This document shows, in pieces, positions 1-11,846 of a stretch of 64,000 bases of DNA (within the stretch, counting starts at the first letter, position 1; every line of letters begins with the position of its first letter). The notes under the pieces were generated by a model that was given only the letters and a program-made list of their open reading frames with translations, had not been told where the DNA came from and ran no database searches. A program made the translations under genes and the position numbers. Source of the DNA: Oidiodendron maius Zn (taxonomy: Eukaryota; Ascomycota; Leotiomycetes; Myxotrichaceae). The stretch covers positions 434,001-498,000 of the forward strand of contig KN832892.1 in NCBI GenBank assembly GCA_000827325.1, given 5' to 3'.

Positions 1-15
1 GTCCACCTTACGACC

Positions 16-2141
16 ATGGCAGCGGACCGCCTGCTGGGAGCTGCGCCTGTAGCTTGCGTGTCTTGCCGCAGGCTGAAGGTGTGCCCCTCATTAAGCCACC
101 ATGGACGGATACTGACCCATTGTGCAGATGAGATGCATTGGCGCTGCCAATCCGCCGTGCGTCCGCTGTCTCAAGAGCAACCGCGAATGCATGGTCAAAC
201 TCCCAAACCGACAGCAACGTCACTTATCGTCGTCCCTCTCCAATGCGCCGACTTCACCGAATCCTCTCGTCGGGCATACACCATCGCCTGGCATCAGTCA
301 TGCGTCTACATCACCCGCTGTACGACCAGAGGCTGCTAGTCAACCCCAGGAACCGTCCCCAAGGCTAGCCTCGGAAGAGCGGACTCCATTACTCGATCAA
401 ACGAGTGTGCCGTCCATATTCTCCTCGTCACCAATCACTATTGCCTCGACAAAGGCCACTCAGAGTGATAGTCCTTCCAGTGGCGTGCCTGCTTCTCATA
501 CGCAACTTGAGTTCGATCAGGTTTCGCATTCCACACTTGTTGACCTAGTCGAATTGTGAGTTTCCCGAAATATCACGGAATCAGATTAAACTTCGAGCGG
601 CTAATATCAATTGTTCTCCTAGCTTTCTCCAGAAAATGATCTGCTACACACCCGTCCTCTCTTTGGAACCGCTGGACAGTCCCGAGGTTTTGATAGGCAG
701 CCGGCGGCCTCTTGCATATGCCATGGCGTTTGTCGCCTCAACTCATAGTCCAGGTTACACTCCAACACGCCTCGCTCTACTTCCTCACATGTTGAAAATG
801 CTGCAACTGCCTCACGATGTCATGGACAATAGTCAAAATGATAACTGGACTTTGCTGCAAGCTCTGGCCGTACTTTACGCGTATCCAAGAGTGGCTGCAG
901 TATCTAAACAGGACGGAGAAAAGCAGATGAGCCCGTGGGCCGTCAAGTCTGCGGTGGAAACGTGCGCCATGCAGATATCGCTTCACCAGTCTATTGAGGA
1001 CCTCAAGACACTCGTAAAATCACGCGAATCGGACATATTGTCCTCGCTGTCCTACCGCCGCTCCTTCTTTTGGTTGTGGCTATTTGTCAAGTCTCGCCAC
1101 CACTCCATCTTGACTAGAACTCCACCTACTATGCACTTTGACCAGACTATCGCCTCCACGCTGGATCTCTTGCTGAATTTGGGTCCTCCGCCGGGCGTTT
1201 GGAGGGTCTTGGCAGAAGCAGCCCTTCACCACAAGTGGGACCAAGCCGCTCGTTTCGACAAGAACTTGCCCGAATGGTGGTGTGTGCCTCCAGATACCAA
1301 GGATGGCGGGGCCTTGTTGGAACTTCTGGAAAGTGCCGAAGTCCTGTTGCAAGAATGGAATTCCGACTGGCTTCCGCCTACTGAAATAAGCTCTCCTAGT
1401 AGGAGTTCTGTCGCCTCCAATTTTCAGGACCCGTCCATCTTCGCGAACTCCATTACTGCCTTCAATGGATTTGTGACACGCTTCAACATCGTTTCCTTCG
1501 CGGCATCTATTATTTCGCACCAGCTGGTTACCAAAACCGGTCTCGCTATATTTCCATCAACGACTGCGCAATCGCCCGAATTATCTGCCTTTCTCAATTG
1601 CGTGTTAAAGTCAGCAGATGCAGCCGCTGCATGCTGCGACAGCATTCTTGACCTCAAGCCCATAGCGAGGGAACAGTTACGATACATGCCTGACTACGGC
1701 TTTACCATGCTTGCTCTCTGTTGTCTGCATCTGGTGTATGCATACAACATGTGTCCAGATAATTCAACATTAAGAAGCTATCTCGTGAAGGCTGAGCGGG
1801 TAGCGTCTCTAATGATGGACTTGTGCGTTGGTTGCAATGTATGCCCGAAGATCTACGGAGAATACGTTTCATTCCAATTGCGACAGGCAACCCGGAGCTC
1901 AATTCTTACACTTGATAATAGCAATGCGGACCAGATCATGGCTGATTCTCAGAGCTTTTCTGTCAGAGGCCACGAAGACTCTCGTCCCTGGCTCCAGCTG
2001 GGGCCTACCGGCTCAACCTACCCTTTCCTGGATGACTTGCTCGACTTAAGCCTGATGAATGGTAACTGGCCAGTAATGGATCTCGGCTCTGGTGGCTCAT
2101 TGCCATTGAATTCTGAACTATTCAACATGTTTAATACATGA
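16..2141 (+). CDS. Zn2Cys6 transcription factor of the first cluster
   Basis: A nuclear DNA-binding regulator of about 669 aa. Three exons (16-78, 128-555, 623-2141) join in frame across introns of 49 and 67 bp with good donors and acceptors. The splice at 78/128 restores a canonical binuclear zinc cluster near residues 15-42: CVSC, then RRLKMR to the third Cys, then CVRC and a last Cys six residues on. A Ser/Pro/Thr-rich linker follows, then a long helical middle region of the kind that regulates fungal zinc-cluster proteins. It lies next to a beta-mannosidase, a permease, a peptidase and an esterase whose promoters share one motif, so it is the natural candidate for their local activator; that is inference. 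Its own promoter lies before the window. The target and inducer are unknown. Confidence 0.88.
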
Positions 2142-2534
2142 TGCTGAGGAACGAGTAACCCCGGTTAGAGACATATTACCGCCACCATGCCGATTCAGAA
2201 ACAGCATCACCACATGGCACCAACAGAAACCCCGACGGTTCTCCTCTCTTTCACTCCTAGATTTAGCTATATGATAATTCAGCATCCACCCGGTGAACAG
2301 CATTTACACCTTGACTCTCTACTGCAAGCAAGTCCGAACTGCCCCTGACAGTTATGCCAATTGTGTGAGGCATAGAAGTGAGTGAGGGACCTCCTCCTGT
2401 ACAAGTAATAGAAAATTGCAAGAGCAGCTTCGTTGTTCCAATTAAGGCAAAGCAAATATGACCTGTACCATAAAAACTACCTGACTAAGATGTCTGACAG
2501 TCACAATATGTACCTATGTTCATGTTTCTACATT
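2142..2534. other. convergent 3' intergenic region
   Basis: This is a 3'-3' gap between the plus-strand regulator and the minus-strand beta-mannosidase. It should hold both transcript ends. I see no open frame with family signatures and no copy of the cluster promoter motif, as expected for a region without promoters. Confidence 0.6.
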
Positions 2535-5290
2535 TTATACATCAAGAATTTGGCTCTGCCATGAAGTCTCTCCTAACCAGTAGACTCGCAGCTTCTTTCC
2601 ACCCCCATATTTGACCCCCGTCACACTTACCTTGAGCACTTCTCCAGGTACAAGATCCAGGCCGTTATCGTCCCACTCGACTGTGTCTTCGTCCTCAAAG
2701 TCAAGATAGATGCCTTTCATAGGAACCGACACGGAAAGCCTAACGATGGACCCGACTTCCCCTTCGGTAAGCTTTACCATGATCTTTCCCTTCTCAGAGG
2801 CAAAAGGTACTTCCTTCAGTGGCTCGTGAAAATTTACATAACGAGCAATGCGATCTCTCTCGGCGGCTGGGTTACTGACAGACGATTCAGGTGCAGAAAA
2901 GAGATGAATAGAAAACGCCAGTTCGTTCCATTTGTAGTGTGCCTCACCGCCAAGTTTGGAGTTCAATTGGGTTCTGCCCAGTTCCGTGCTTCGGTTAGGG
3001 TCGAGTTGGATTTTTTCTGACACTGTATGGGTCCAAACCTTCTCTCCCGTCTCTACATGCCAGGCCTGGATCTCATAGGTGATTGACACATGGCGCAACG
3101 TCATATTGCAGGCCCATCCTTCTAACTCCAGCGAATCCCCACTGACTATACGGGCGAGGCCGGCAGTTATTGGCTGATTCTCCCGCTTTACTGTCCAGTA
3201 TGATAGTTTCGGGCGCAAGTCAGAATCGGCGATGGACCATGATGATACCGGCCAGCAGTCGTTTAGTTGCCATACCAAAGCCCCAGCGCAGTATTCTCGA
3301 CCTGGGCCCTGCCAAAGACGTCTCCAGCCTCGAAATGCGGTTGATAATCCTTCGGATTGAACCAGCTGCGAGCAGTATATGTAGCCTCGGAGAGAATTTG
3401 CGTCAAACGGGATGTTATCGACACCATATTTGACAATATTCTCCGGACCACCTTCGCCTTTGTTGTGCCACACCATGTATTCGTCCGCGGTGTAATCTCC
3501 AGGCGCATCCAGGGAGAAGACATGATCCGCCGGGTAATATTGTTTCACTGTCTTCCAATGCGGGATTGACTGCAGACCAAACTCAGTGACCATCCGGCCG
3601 CCGAGTTTCGGATAATCTTGATATGGAAATTTATCAAGATGCCAAACTTGCCACTGATGTACATCGCCTTCCGTAGGTGCGTTGCAGAATGATCCTCCAA
3701 ATGGAGAACCCGGCCAGTATGGAGTGTCAGGTATCAATTCCTTGCAGACCTCTGGCAGGCGAACCTCGTAAAACAATCTAGCCGGAAACCCAGATTGCTT
3801 GATTTTGTCGGGGTCCATTTCCGCTCGGTCATAATCCGCTTTACCCACATGTATCTGAGCCAAGTATGCGATCGCGTAATCCTCGTTGTTTCCACACCAG
3901 ACGGCGATCGAGGGGTGGTGTCGCAGTCGCATAACATTCTGACGTACTTCAGCCATTACGCTGTCCTCGAAAGAGGAATATGCCGGATATATGCCACATG
4001 CGAACATAAAATCATGCCATACCAGGACACCGAGGTCGTCGCATGCGTCGAAAAGTGCATCGTGTTCGTATATGCCTCCGCCCCAGATGCGAATCATGAC
4101 CTGGTTGGTGTCTTTGGCGAGTTGTATCCAACGGCGGTATTTTTCGGGTGTTGCACGGGATACAAAAGAATCCAGTGGTACCCAACACGACCCAGCAGCG
4201 AAAATGGGGACATCATTAACCCGAAAGAAGAAGCTGGACCCCTCTTGATCGCGTAATGGCTGCTGCACAAGTTCAATCTTGCGGATGCCGAACCTCTTCT
4301 GGAGAGAATCGAGTTCTTCTTCAGAGCTCTCACTACTGTTGAACAATGTGACTTTGGCGGTGTAAAGGTTTGGGTCGCCGAGAGTCCACGGCCACCATAA
4401 CTTCGGATCACGTATTCGGATGGCAGTTGTGGTTCTTTCATCAGTGAGAGATACAACGCGCGATTCAACATTCAAGCCGTCTCTTTCAATTCTGATTCTT
4501 GCATAGTCTGCCGATCCTTCCACTTGGAACGAGACATCAACTATGGCTTCTCTATGAGCAGAGTCGAGATGTGTCCGAACTGAGATATCGGTCAGTCGCG
4601 TCTGATATATCTCGAGATAAATCTGCTTCCACGGCCCGCAGTCCGTCAACACAGGACCCCAGTCCCAGCCCTAGCTTTGGTCAGGTATTCTTCTTAAACA
4701 ATCAATGAAACGCGGGGGGGATAGGTTCCACCAATACATACGAAATGGTACTGCGCCTTCCTCGCAGCTAGGCGCTTGTTTCCAAAATGAAAACTGAACC
4801 AACTCTGCTCTGGGTGCTTCTCCATTTCCTCCACGGCCTTCTGCTCGGCGTTGTGAAAAATTATTCGGAGAGTGTGGGTCTCGTTTTCTGTCATCTGAGT
4901 GGAACGAACTTGCTCTGTGATATCGATCCGATGGCTGAGAAACATATTGTCGGTTTCCAGAATAGTTTTGCCATTCAGCGTGACTGTTGTGAATGTATCC
5001 AGACCTTCAAAGACCAAGACCACCATGCGATTGAGATTTCTGAGCAGCTGTGAGGGTACCGTGAATTGTTTCTCATAAATCCAAGTCTTCTTGCCTGCCC
5101 ATTGCACAAGCTGCTCATTCTTCGCTAGGAAGGGATCTGGGATAGATCCATTGGCCAGTAGATCCAGGTGGATTGATGTAGGCAATGGTTGGGCATTGTG
5201 CCAATTTTCCAAATTAGCAGTTTCTGAGTCATCGCTCGCAGTATATTTCCATCCCTCGTTCAGGGATAGTTTTTCCTTCGGCATGGCCAT
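2535..5290 (-). CDS. mndB: GH2 beta-mannosidase, intracellular (mndB type)
   Basis: Hydrolyses terminal beta-1,4-mannosides from mannobiose or mannosyl glycoconjugates. There are two exons, 5290-4742 and 4670-2535. The 71-bp intron has a GTATGT donor, and splicing restores the family motif QYHF-GWDWGP. The product is about 894 aa with no signal peptide, so it should act in the cytosol like the fungal B-type enzymes. GH2 landmarks are visible: the sugar-binding and Ig-like N-terminal domains, the acid/base Glu in WCGNNED, the nucleophile Glu in MVTEFGLQS, and ALVWQLNDCWP near the end of the barrel. It shares a 635-bp divergent promoter with the downstream permease, and that promoter carries two copies of the cluster motif. 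It is some 50 residues longer than I expect for MndB; an undetected extra intron is possible. Family confidence is high; the symbol rests on the lack of a signal peptide. Confidence 0.92.
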
Positions 5291-5569
5291 GATGAAATCG
5301 GAATGGATGCAGGATGGTATAATATGCGGCTTGTATCATTAGAGAATAATGACGTGGAGAAAAACGGTCGCAAAGAGGCCAGGAAACTGTTTAGCAGTGA
5401 GCCAATGCACGTGGACGCGCACCTTTATACGTTCATCTTGCTGACGCAGCTTCTCTATTAGATTGTGCGTGGCTGCTCACTTGTCGATCGAGGGGATGCA
5501 TACCTGCTGGATAATATTCTCTGGATAGTATATCTCTGGATGGTATTGGCTCATCCGCCGTCCAGGCCA

Positions 5570-5581
5570 CCGGCCACCGGT
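5570..5581 (-). promoter_or_regulatory. cluster motif copy A1 (ACCGGTGGCCGG)
   Basis: The plus strand reads CCGGCCACCGGT, the reverse complement of ACCGGTGGCCGG. It differs from copies B, C and D only at the fifth base after the A (T instead of C). It lies about 280 bp upstream of the beta-mannosidase ATG and about 345 bp upstream of the permease ATG. The CGG/CCG triplets fit a zinc-cluster protein site; binding is inferred. Confidence 0.55.
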
Positions 5582-5603
5582 ATCTGGTGTGGCTTGTTGG
5601 GGA

Positions 5604-5615
5604 ACCGGAGGCCGG
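5604..5615 (+). promoter_or_regulatory. cluster motif copy A2 (ACCGGAGGCCGG)
   Basis: This is the second copy in the shared promoter, in opposite orientation to A1 and with A at the variable base. It is flanked by GGTCCG, so half-sites continue to the right. It lies about 310 bp upstream of the permease start. Confidence 0.55.
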
Positions 5616-5925
5616 TCCGCACCAAACCCTATGCGATGTGCGTCAGCAGATTCGCTATTGGCTTCCCCGTGGGACAAGTTACCCCGGATTCTCCACACCG
5701 GATATGTACCAGGCGTTCTTGAGCTAGATTCTGGGGCTGTATTAACAAATATTTTTGTTCAAAAGAAGGCCAATTGCAGTATAATTTCCACTGCTACCCT
5801 GAATCAAAACCTTCTGCCTTCGTGCTTACTCTGTGGGGTGCGAATTAATACGTCGACACGCACCTTTTCAGGTCAAACGGCCGTCAGGTCCCAAATCGCA
5901 GACAACAGAACGCCGCCTACCTATC

Positions 5926-8186
5926 ATGGCTACTAAGCCCGAATTCAGTCAGTTAGACGACACTTCAAACGTTGAAAGATGTGAGCCTGCATCAGACGAG
6001 AAAAGAGCCATGATGCCCAAGTCAGGGGTGGATGATGCTCTTCAGATGGCTCTCGATAGCCAGGAGGAGACGTGGACTGAGGAAGAAGAACGAAAGGTTC
6101 TGTGGAAGATTGACTTGGTGCTTATTCCTCTGGTACACCGCACCCAATTCGAACACTGCATTGTTCCCAGCACACGTTTCAACATTGATGCACACTAACA
6201 CGAAAATACTGCCAGCTGTTCCTTGGAACGGTTATAGGCTACTCAGATGGTCAGGCCTATGGCTTCGCTGCGTTATTTGGTTTAGTGGAAGACCTCAAGT
6301 TATTCACTGCGACGGTTGTTGACGGACAGCTCGTGTTGGACACCAGTAAATATCAGCTTACTTCAGGAATAACGTCCGTTGGCGGAGCAGCTGTGAGCAT
6401 GCGAAAGCATCCCTCGATAAAGGAGGAGACGCTAACTACTCACCCAATTTACTACAGGCACAATATCTGCTTCTATTCCCGGCTCAGCTCCTACCGGCAG
6501 GCATCGTGTATGGCTCTATGTTGATTTACGTTGGCCTTACGGCTATCTTGACCATTGTGTGTCAAAATTTTGCGCAGATAATGGCTCTGAGGTTCGTCCC
6601 AATCAGCAGGCATGACGCCTCATCACATGGAAACCGCACCAAGTACTCAACTACGTTATAGGTTTTTTTACGGGTTTAGTCAAATACTACAACCTTTGGG
6701 CGTCATTATTACGGTTATGTGGTAACGAATCCAAACCCCCTCTTGATTCATGTTATGTTTTTCATGTGCGACATGTTCTTACCCATGTATGGCAATTAGG
6801 TGGAAAACCAATGAACAGCCATTACGATTAGGAATCACAATCGCCGGCAACGCTATGGGCTCCCTTGTTGGCATTGGAGTCGATTTTGGTGCAGTAAAGA
6901 TTGGTGGAGTCTACGCTGCCAGTCGATGGAAGTGGATTTACGTGATTCTGGGATCCTGTGGCCTCTTCGCCGGCCTCGTTATCATGTTCTTGCTGCCCGC
7001 GACCCCGATGAAGGCGTGGTTCCTTACACCTCGAGAAAAGCACATCGCCGTGCGTCGTGTTATGGGCAACAACACTGGCGTTCATACTCGAAAGTTTAAG
7101 CCGCGACAGGCATTTTCTGCTTTCCTCGATCCTCAAGTTTATGCGTTATGCATATTCTGCTTTACATTTGCCTTCTGCAATGTGGCGACTTCCAGGTTCG
7201 TGACCCCATCATGTCACCCTCAGTTTTGAGAGAAACCTAATTGATTTATCTTCTTCTGCAGTTTTGGCGGGTTCCTTATAACCTCCTTCGGGTATTCGCA
7301 GACTCGCGCTCTGTTGCTTTTCTTGCCTGCATCCGCCATAGCAATGTTTTGCATTGTCCTCGCAGGGTAAGTCCCATGTCCAAGGCCAAAAAAAAGGCAC
7401 AACGTCAAAAGTCCCCCTGATTCTATACCGACGTTGAAACTACCATTGACACCTGCAGGATTCTTGGCAATCGCTTCCCACGTCATCGAATCGTTGTCGC
7501 CATAGCGTTCATCTTACCTTCGTTGATGGGAAACATTATGCTGTGGAAGACGAGCCGAGACAATAAAGCGGCGCTCCTTGCCGGACTCTATATTGTATGT
7601 CTCTCTACTAATTCTCAACCACATTTGTTCTGTGCCATCTTTCCAAATGCCCTGATGTGTACAACGGTTAATATAAAAATATTTGGTTAACAGTCCACCA
7701 CGTTCTACGGCTCCCTCGTTCAGCACTATTCTCTCCTCGCAGCCAATATAGGAGGACACTCCAAGAAGACGACTGTTATGGGTACCATCACCATCATGGG
7801 TGCTCTTGGTGGATTTAGCGGACCATGGGCGTACAAAGGAAGCCAGACTGCTCAGGGCTATCCCGATGGCCAAATTGCGACATTGAGTCTCTTCTGCGCC
7901 TCGATTTTGGCATATATTATCCTTTGGTATGCCAGACATGTTTCTCTATTCTCCAACGCCTTTCATGCCCCCTTAGTTGGTTATCGATGGATGAATTCTG
8001 TTTAGATTGCCTTTCAATGGTTTTCTATATTTACTAATGGATGTTAAAATCAGGTTTTACTATACCTATTGCAATAAGAAAAAGGCAACACTGTTGATGG
8101 AACACCCCGAATTAGCTGCTGATCCGATGATTGCATTTATGGACATGACAGACAGGGAGAATCCTGCATTCCAGTATGCTCGTTAA
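5926..8186 (+). CDS. MFS transporter, Dal5/anion:cation symporter family
   Basis: A plasma-membrane permease of about 526 aa. Nine exons join cleanly: 5926-6132, 6216-6392, 6458-6591, 6662-6721, 6800-7195, 7262-7366, 7459-7594, 7694-7926 and 8054-8186. All eight introns are GT..AG. Family signs are the N-terminal EEERKVLWKIDLVLIPL, the loop segment WKTNEQPLRLGI, FGAVKIGGVYAASRWKWIY in the middle, and the terminal DMTDRENPAFQYA, which is the C-terminal signature of allantoate/allophanate-type permeases. Relatives carry small organic acids, vitamins, ureides or short peptides. It is divergent from the beta-mannosidase and followed by the S9 peptidase, so it probably imports the cluster substrate. 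The substrate cannot be read from sequence. No lesion was found. Confidence 0.88.
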
Positions 8187-8834
8187 ATGGCTGCAGATTA
8201 CTTTGTTCCTTATTATCTTTCCTTGCTCACTAGGAATTAACTTTCCTTGTGCCGTACTATTTGCACTCCTTTGGATCAAGCGAGTAGTATAACGCCATAG
8301 GATCACTACAATTCAAATTATTCAATAGTTCAATGTTCCTAATCTATTTATGACTAAATTCTATCCCTTGCCAGTTCAGAAATCTAGACTGGTCATTCCA
8401 CAAACATACTGTTGTAGAAATGAGGCTGGCATTCACATGGAGAGCCGAAACAGTTGGCTAGATTTAACCGTCTTAGTATAATCTAGTCCCTACTCATGAT
8501 ATAGCACTTCGTGTGCTTCGTGACACCGCTAGAGAGGATTATATGAAAGCTGCGTGATAGTCCATCAGACTGCCCGGTTGACGCCATGCAGCAGCAGCAG
8601 CAGCAGTGTTTTGTGGGCAGTATGACCCATGTAAAATTTTCAGTCTACCGGCCGCCGGTCGTAAACTTGTCGCCCACAGGTAATGCCTGCTATTCAGAGC
8701 CAACGCGGAGAAACAGGGATATAGGGAATGCAGTTGAAAGGCTACTGGACTTTCCAGTAACAAATATCTAGACTGGTGTTCCCTTGTTTACCGCATCATT
8801 ATCCAAGAGTCAAAAAACAGCTTAGGTTGCCATC
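8187..8834. promoter_or_regulatory. intergenic region and promoter of the S9 peptidase
   Basis: This holds the 3' end of the permease transcript and the promoter of the peptidase. It carries an exact core motif copy at 8648-8659 and a short CAG trinucleotide run near 8587-8605. No further gene was recognised. Confidence 0.5.
8648..8659 (-). promoter_or_regulatory. cluster motif copy B
   Basis: The plus strand reads CCGGCCGCCGGT, so the minus strand reads ACCGGCGGCCGG. Its 13-base core GACCGGCGGCCGG is identical to that of copies C and D. It lies 176 bp before the start codon of the S9 peptidase. Confidence 0.6.
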
Positions 8835-11145
8835 ATGTTCGAGTATCCTCCCGCCCGAAGATCACACACTGTCGAATCATTCAGCAGTACTACTACCGAC
8901 TCCGATTCTATATCTGAGATCCGGGTTTCCAATCCGTATGACTGGCTAGAAGATGCCAGCAGTCACGAAACTCACGAATTTGTGACCGCCCAGACTGCAG
9001 CCTTGGATGGCTACCTCTCCACTGACACCTCAGGCCCATCAGCTAAGAACAGTTTGATGACTCTCCTTCAGTCTCTAGTACAAGGTGAAGTAGTCAGCCA
9101 AGCACCTCAGTCCGCTGGGAAGTTTTATCTGTTGCGGGTGTCTGGATGTGGACGTACATTTCCCGTCACGGTCAAGATAGGGAAGCAAGACCTGCAGTCA
9201 TTTCTGCGGTCCTCAGGCTCGACGAAGACAAGTTTGTCGACACAGAAGCCATTCCAGGTATTTCATGACGAGGGCGATGATGGTGGCACTCTACTCTCGT
9301 CCGGAGTCAGCAAAACCGGCAAATACTGGGCATACTCTACCAGTGTTAAAGGTTCCGACTGGGGAGTCATTCGAGTAAAGGAAACTGAAACAGGCCGAGT
9401 GTGTGTGGATGAGATCTGCGATACCAAGTTCAACAACATCATTAAACCAATCTCCTGGTTGGGGGATCTCGGCTTCTTTTATCAGTCCTGGCAGTTGAGT
9501 GGTGAGCAGAACGCAAGACCCCAGCTGCGATATCATGCTCTTGGAACACCTCAGGCAGATGATAAGGTCATATATGAGGACAATGCCCATCCAGGTTATT
9601 GCTTCTGGTTGCAAGTTTCCGACGACGAGAGATTTGCGTTCTTGAGTATATACAGCGCTGGACAGACATGCCAAGTTCGAGCTGCGCAAATAAACAATCC
9701 AGGTGGTCAGCCCAAGTTTGACTTCAATACTGAAGTGTCCAAAAGTTTCGATTATAAATGGGAGTGAGTCGGATAAAATAAGATAGAAAAGTCTTATTTT
9801 ACTTGTCTAATAGTTATTCTACAGATATATCGGACAGATTTCACGAGAGGGACAACAACTTTACGTCTTCTCCACAGACAGGAATAGCGGCGAAATTGTC
9901 GGCATGTCATTCGGTAGCATTCCACCATCACACGTATTGCTTGTGAAGGGCATTGATGCCCAGGTTCTAAAATTGGCTCAAGTTGTACGTGAAACTTTAC
10001 ATCACATCGTCCAATTATTGGATCTGACTTTAAAGCTGAAGATTGGCGATGATCGTATTCTTCTTATTCGCTCCGTAGATGTTTGTGATAGGCTCCAGCT
10101 CCTGTCTATCGCAGACGGCAAAGTTACATCGATGGACTCTCCGATTGACACCGTCTTGCAAGTAGACTACGATTCGGCCAGTCAAGACATTTTCATCATT
10201 GAATCATCTTTTTCCCGACCATTTTCTCTATGGCATATCGACGGAAAAGTGCTCAGTATATCCCGTGCCGATTCTCTTGCAACCCGACCAGTTGGCATAT
10301 ATCCAGAGCCTCATTCTAATACTGCTAGTGTATCCAACAAGCAAGTCTTTTATTATTCAGCAGATGGTACCAAAGTCCCAATGTTCCTAGTCTCTGATGA
10401 CCTTCATCCGATCTCAGCGGATACACCAGTCTTGCTTTACGTGTACGGCGCATTCGGTATCTCCGTAATTCCCCATTTTCGTCCCGATTTCTTGGCCTTC
10501 ATCAAGGCTTTTCGAGGAATTGTAGCCTTTGCTAATATTCGAGGTGGCGGCGAATATGGCCGATCCTGGTATTTGGCAGCTTGTAAAGAAAGGCGTCAAA
10601 GAGCTTTAGACGATATCCACGGCGCACTAAAATATCTGATTGATACACTGGATGTGAAGAGGAAGCCTGTCCTCATGGGCGAAAGCATGGGCGCTTTGAA
10701 TTCCATGAGCGCAATCGTTCAGCATCCCGACCTTGTGTCAGCAGCCATCTTGAATGCCGGGCCGTTTGACGTCCTACATCGTGGAAAGACGGGGTTGGGT
10801 ATGAGGGGATTGGAGGATATCGGTGATGAGAACGTTCCTGATGAGTTCTCTGCAATCTTCAAATGGAGTCCTTTGGAGAACGTGCGAGTAGGTCATCAAT
10901 ACCCACCAGCACTTTTCACCGCCGGTGATCAAGACGACCTGGTGAAGTACGGCAATAGCTGCAAAATGGTCGCCACCTTACAGCACGTGCAAAGAAAGCT
11001 CGAGGGAAATTCCGCCATCCACCTTCGAGTCTGCGAGAATCTTGGACACGGTGGCGCTATTTCAGCAGTAAAGGCCGCAAGCATCAGCGTGGAACGTTGG
11101 CTGTGGTTGAAGATAACACTGGGATTGAAAATTTACGATGAATAA
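8835..11145 (+). CDS. prolyl oligopeptidase-like serine peptidase (S9A)
   Basis: Probable cytosolic peptidase that cleaves short peptides after proline. Exon 1 is 8835-9763 and exon 2 starts at 9825. The N-terminus has the family segment YDWLED; a beta-propeller region follows, then an alpha/beta-hydrolase domain with IRGGGEYGRSW. The triad is Ser in GESMGA, Asp in GDQDDLV and His in LGHGG. Classical prolyl oligopeptidases have GGSNGG at the nucleophile, so GESMGA is odd. The length is 749 aa as read, or 732 aa if an in-frame 51-bp candidate intron (9985-10035) is removed. There is no signal peptide. It sits between permease and esterase in one orientation, with motif copy B in its promoter. 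Peptide cleavage or peptide macrocyclisation are both known for the family; which applies here is open. Confidence 0.87.
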
Positions 11146-11846
11146 TAATCACCAAGTTGTCGTACGTCTACAGCTTGAACAGCCTCAACTGTCGGCAGCG
11201 CAATCCCCAGATCATCGCAATCATCACATATTCTCAAGCCAACAAAGCCATCCAGAGAAGATCACACTGTCGCTATCCATTAGATTTCTACTCTGCTTAG
11301 ATTCAACATCTCCAGACGGCTGGAGGCGAGAGATGTCGATGTGTGCATACCGTCATATTGAAGGATTTATACCTGTGCGTGTAATTATAGATGGAATATG
11401 CGAGTCAATGCCAATTTTCGCTCTGTACAGCAAGCGCACTTCCCTGACAATAAATAAGTGTAGGTAAATCGTGCATAACCTTGACCCCAACCAGCTGTAG
11501 TCTATGCCTTCTGCCGAAGTTGGGTTCTTCTTTACCTGCATAAGTTCATTAGCGCGTTGAATAATATATTTGCATAATACCGGCAACTGGCCAGATGATG
11601 CGAACCTTTCGGCCTGTCCCACTTGCTGGCGAAATGACCGGCAACCAGTCAAGTCTTTCCAGCAGTTTCTTAGTCCGCCGGCGCAGTGACCGGCGGCCGG
11701 ACAATAGTGGTCCGGGTTAGCCCAATCACGCGCTGTTTCGCTACACACTACTTTTTCTGCATGTACACTCCCGTGATGCATTCATAGTTGTCGAAACGCA
11801 GACATTTTTCAAGTGCAACTACGAGATTAGCGAAAAAAGAAACGTA
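11146..11846. promoter_or_regulatory. promoter region of the HSL-type esterase
   Basis: This 701-bp gap has GC-rich CGG/CCG-containing sequence from about 11580 to 11720, including motif copy C and extra half-sites such as GACCGGC near 11636. Minus-strand open frames here follow the GC-rich patch and show no family features. Confidence 0.5.
11689..11700 (+). promoter_or_regulatory. cluster motif copy C
   Basis: ACCGGCGGCCGG, with the preceding G giving the same 13-base core as copies B and D. It lies 146 bp before the esterase ATG. A CCGCCGGCG half-site array stands immediately upstream. Confidence 0.6.

Larger units (their letters stand above)
5291..5925. promoter_or_regulatory. divergent promoter between beta-mannosidase and MFS permease
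   Basis: This 635-bp stretch separates two divergently transcribed genes. It is GC-rich in the middle and contains two near-copies of ACCGGNGGCCGG 34 bp apart in opposite orientation. No gene is visible; open frames inside it lack family features. Confidence 0.6.

Noticed and set aside
11353-11781. 142-residue minus-strand frame in the esterase promoter
   Set aside because: It follows the GC-rich motif array, lacks family signatures, and sits in a region better explained as a promoter.
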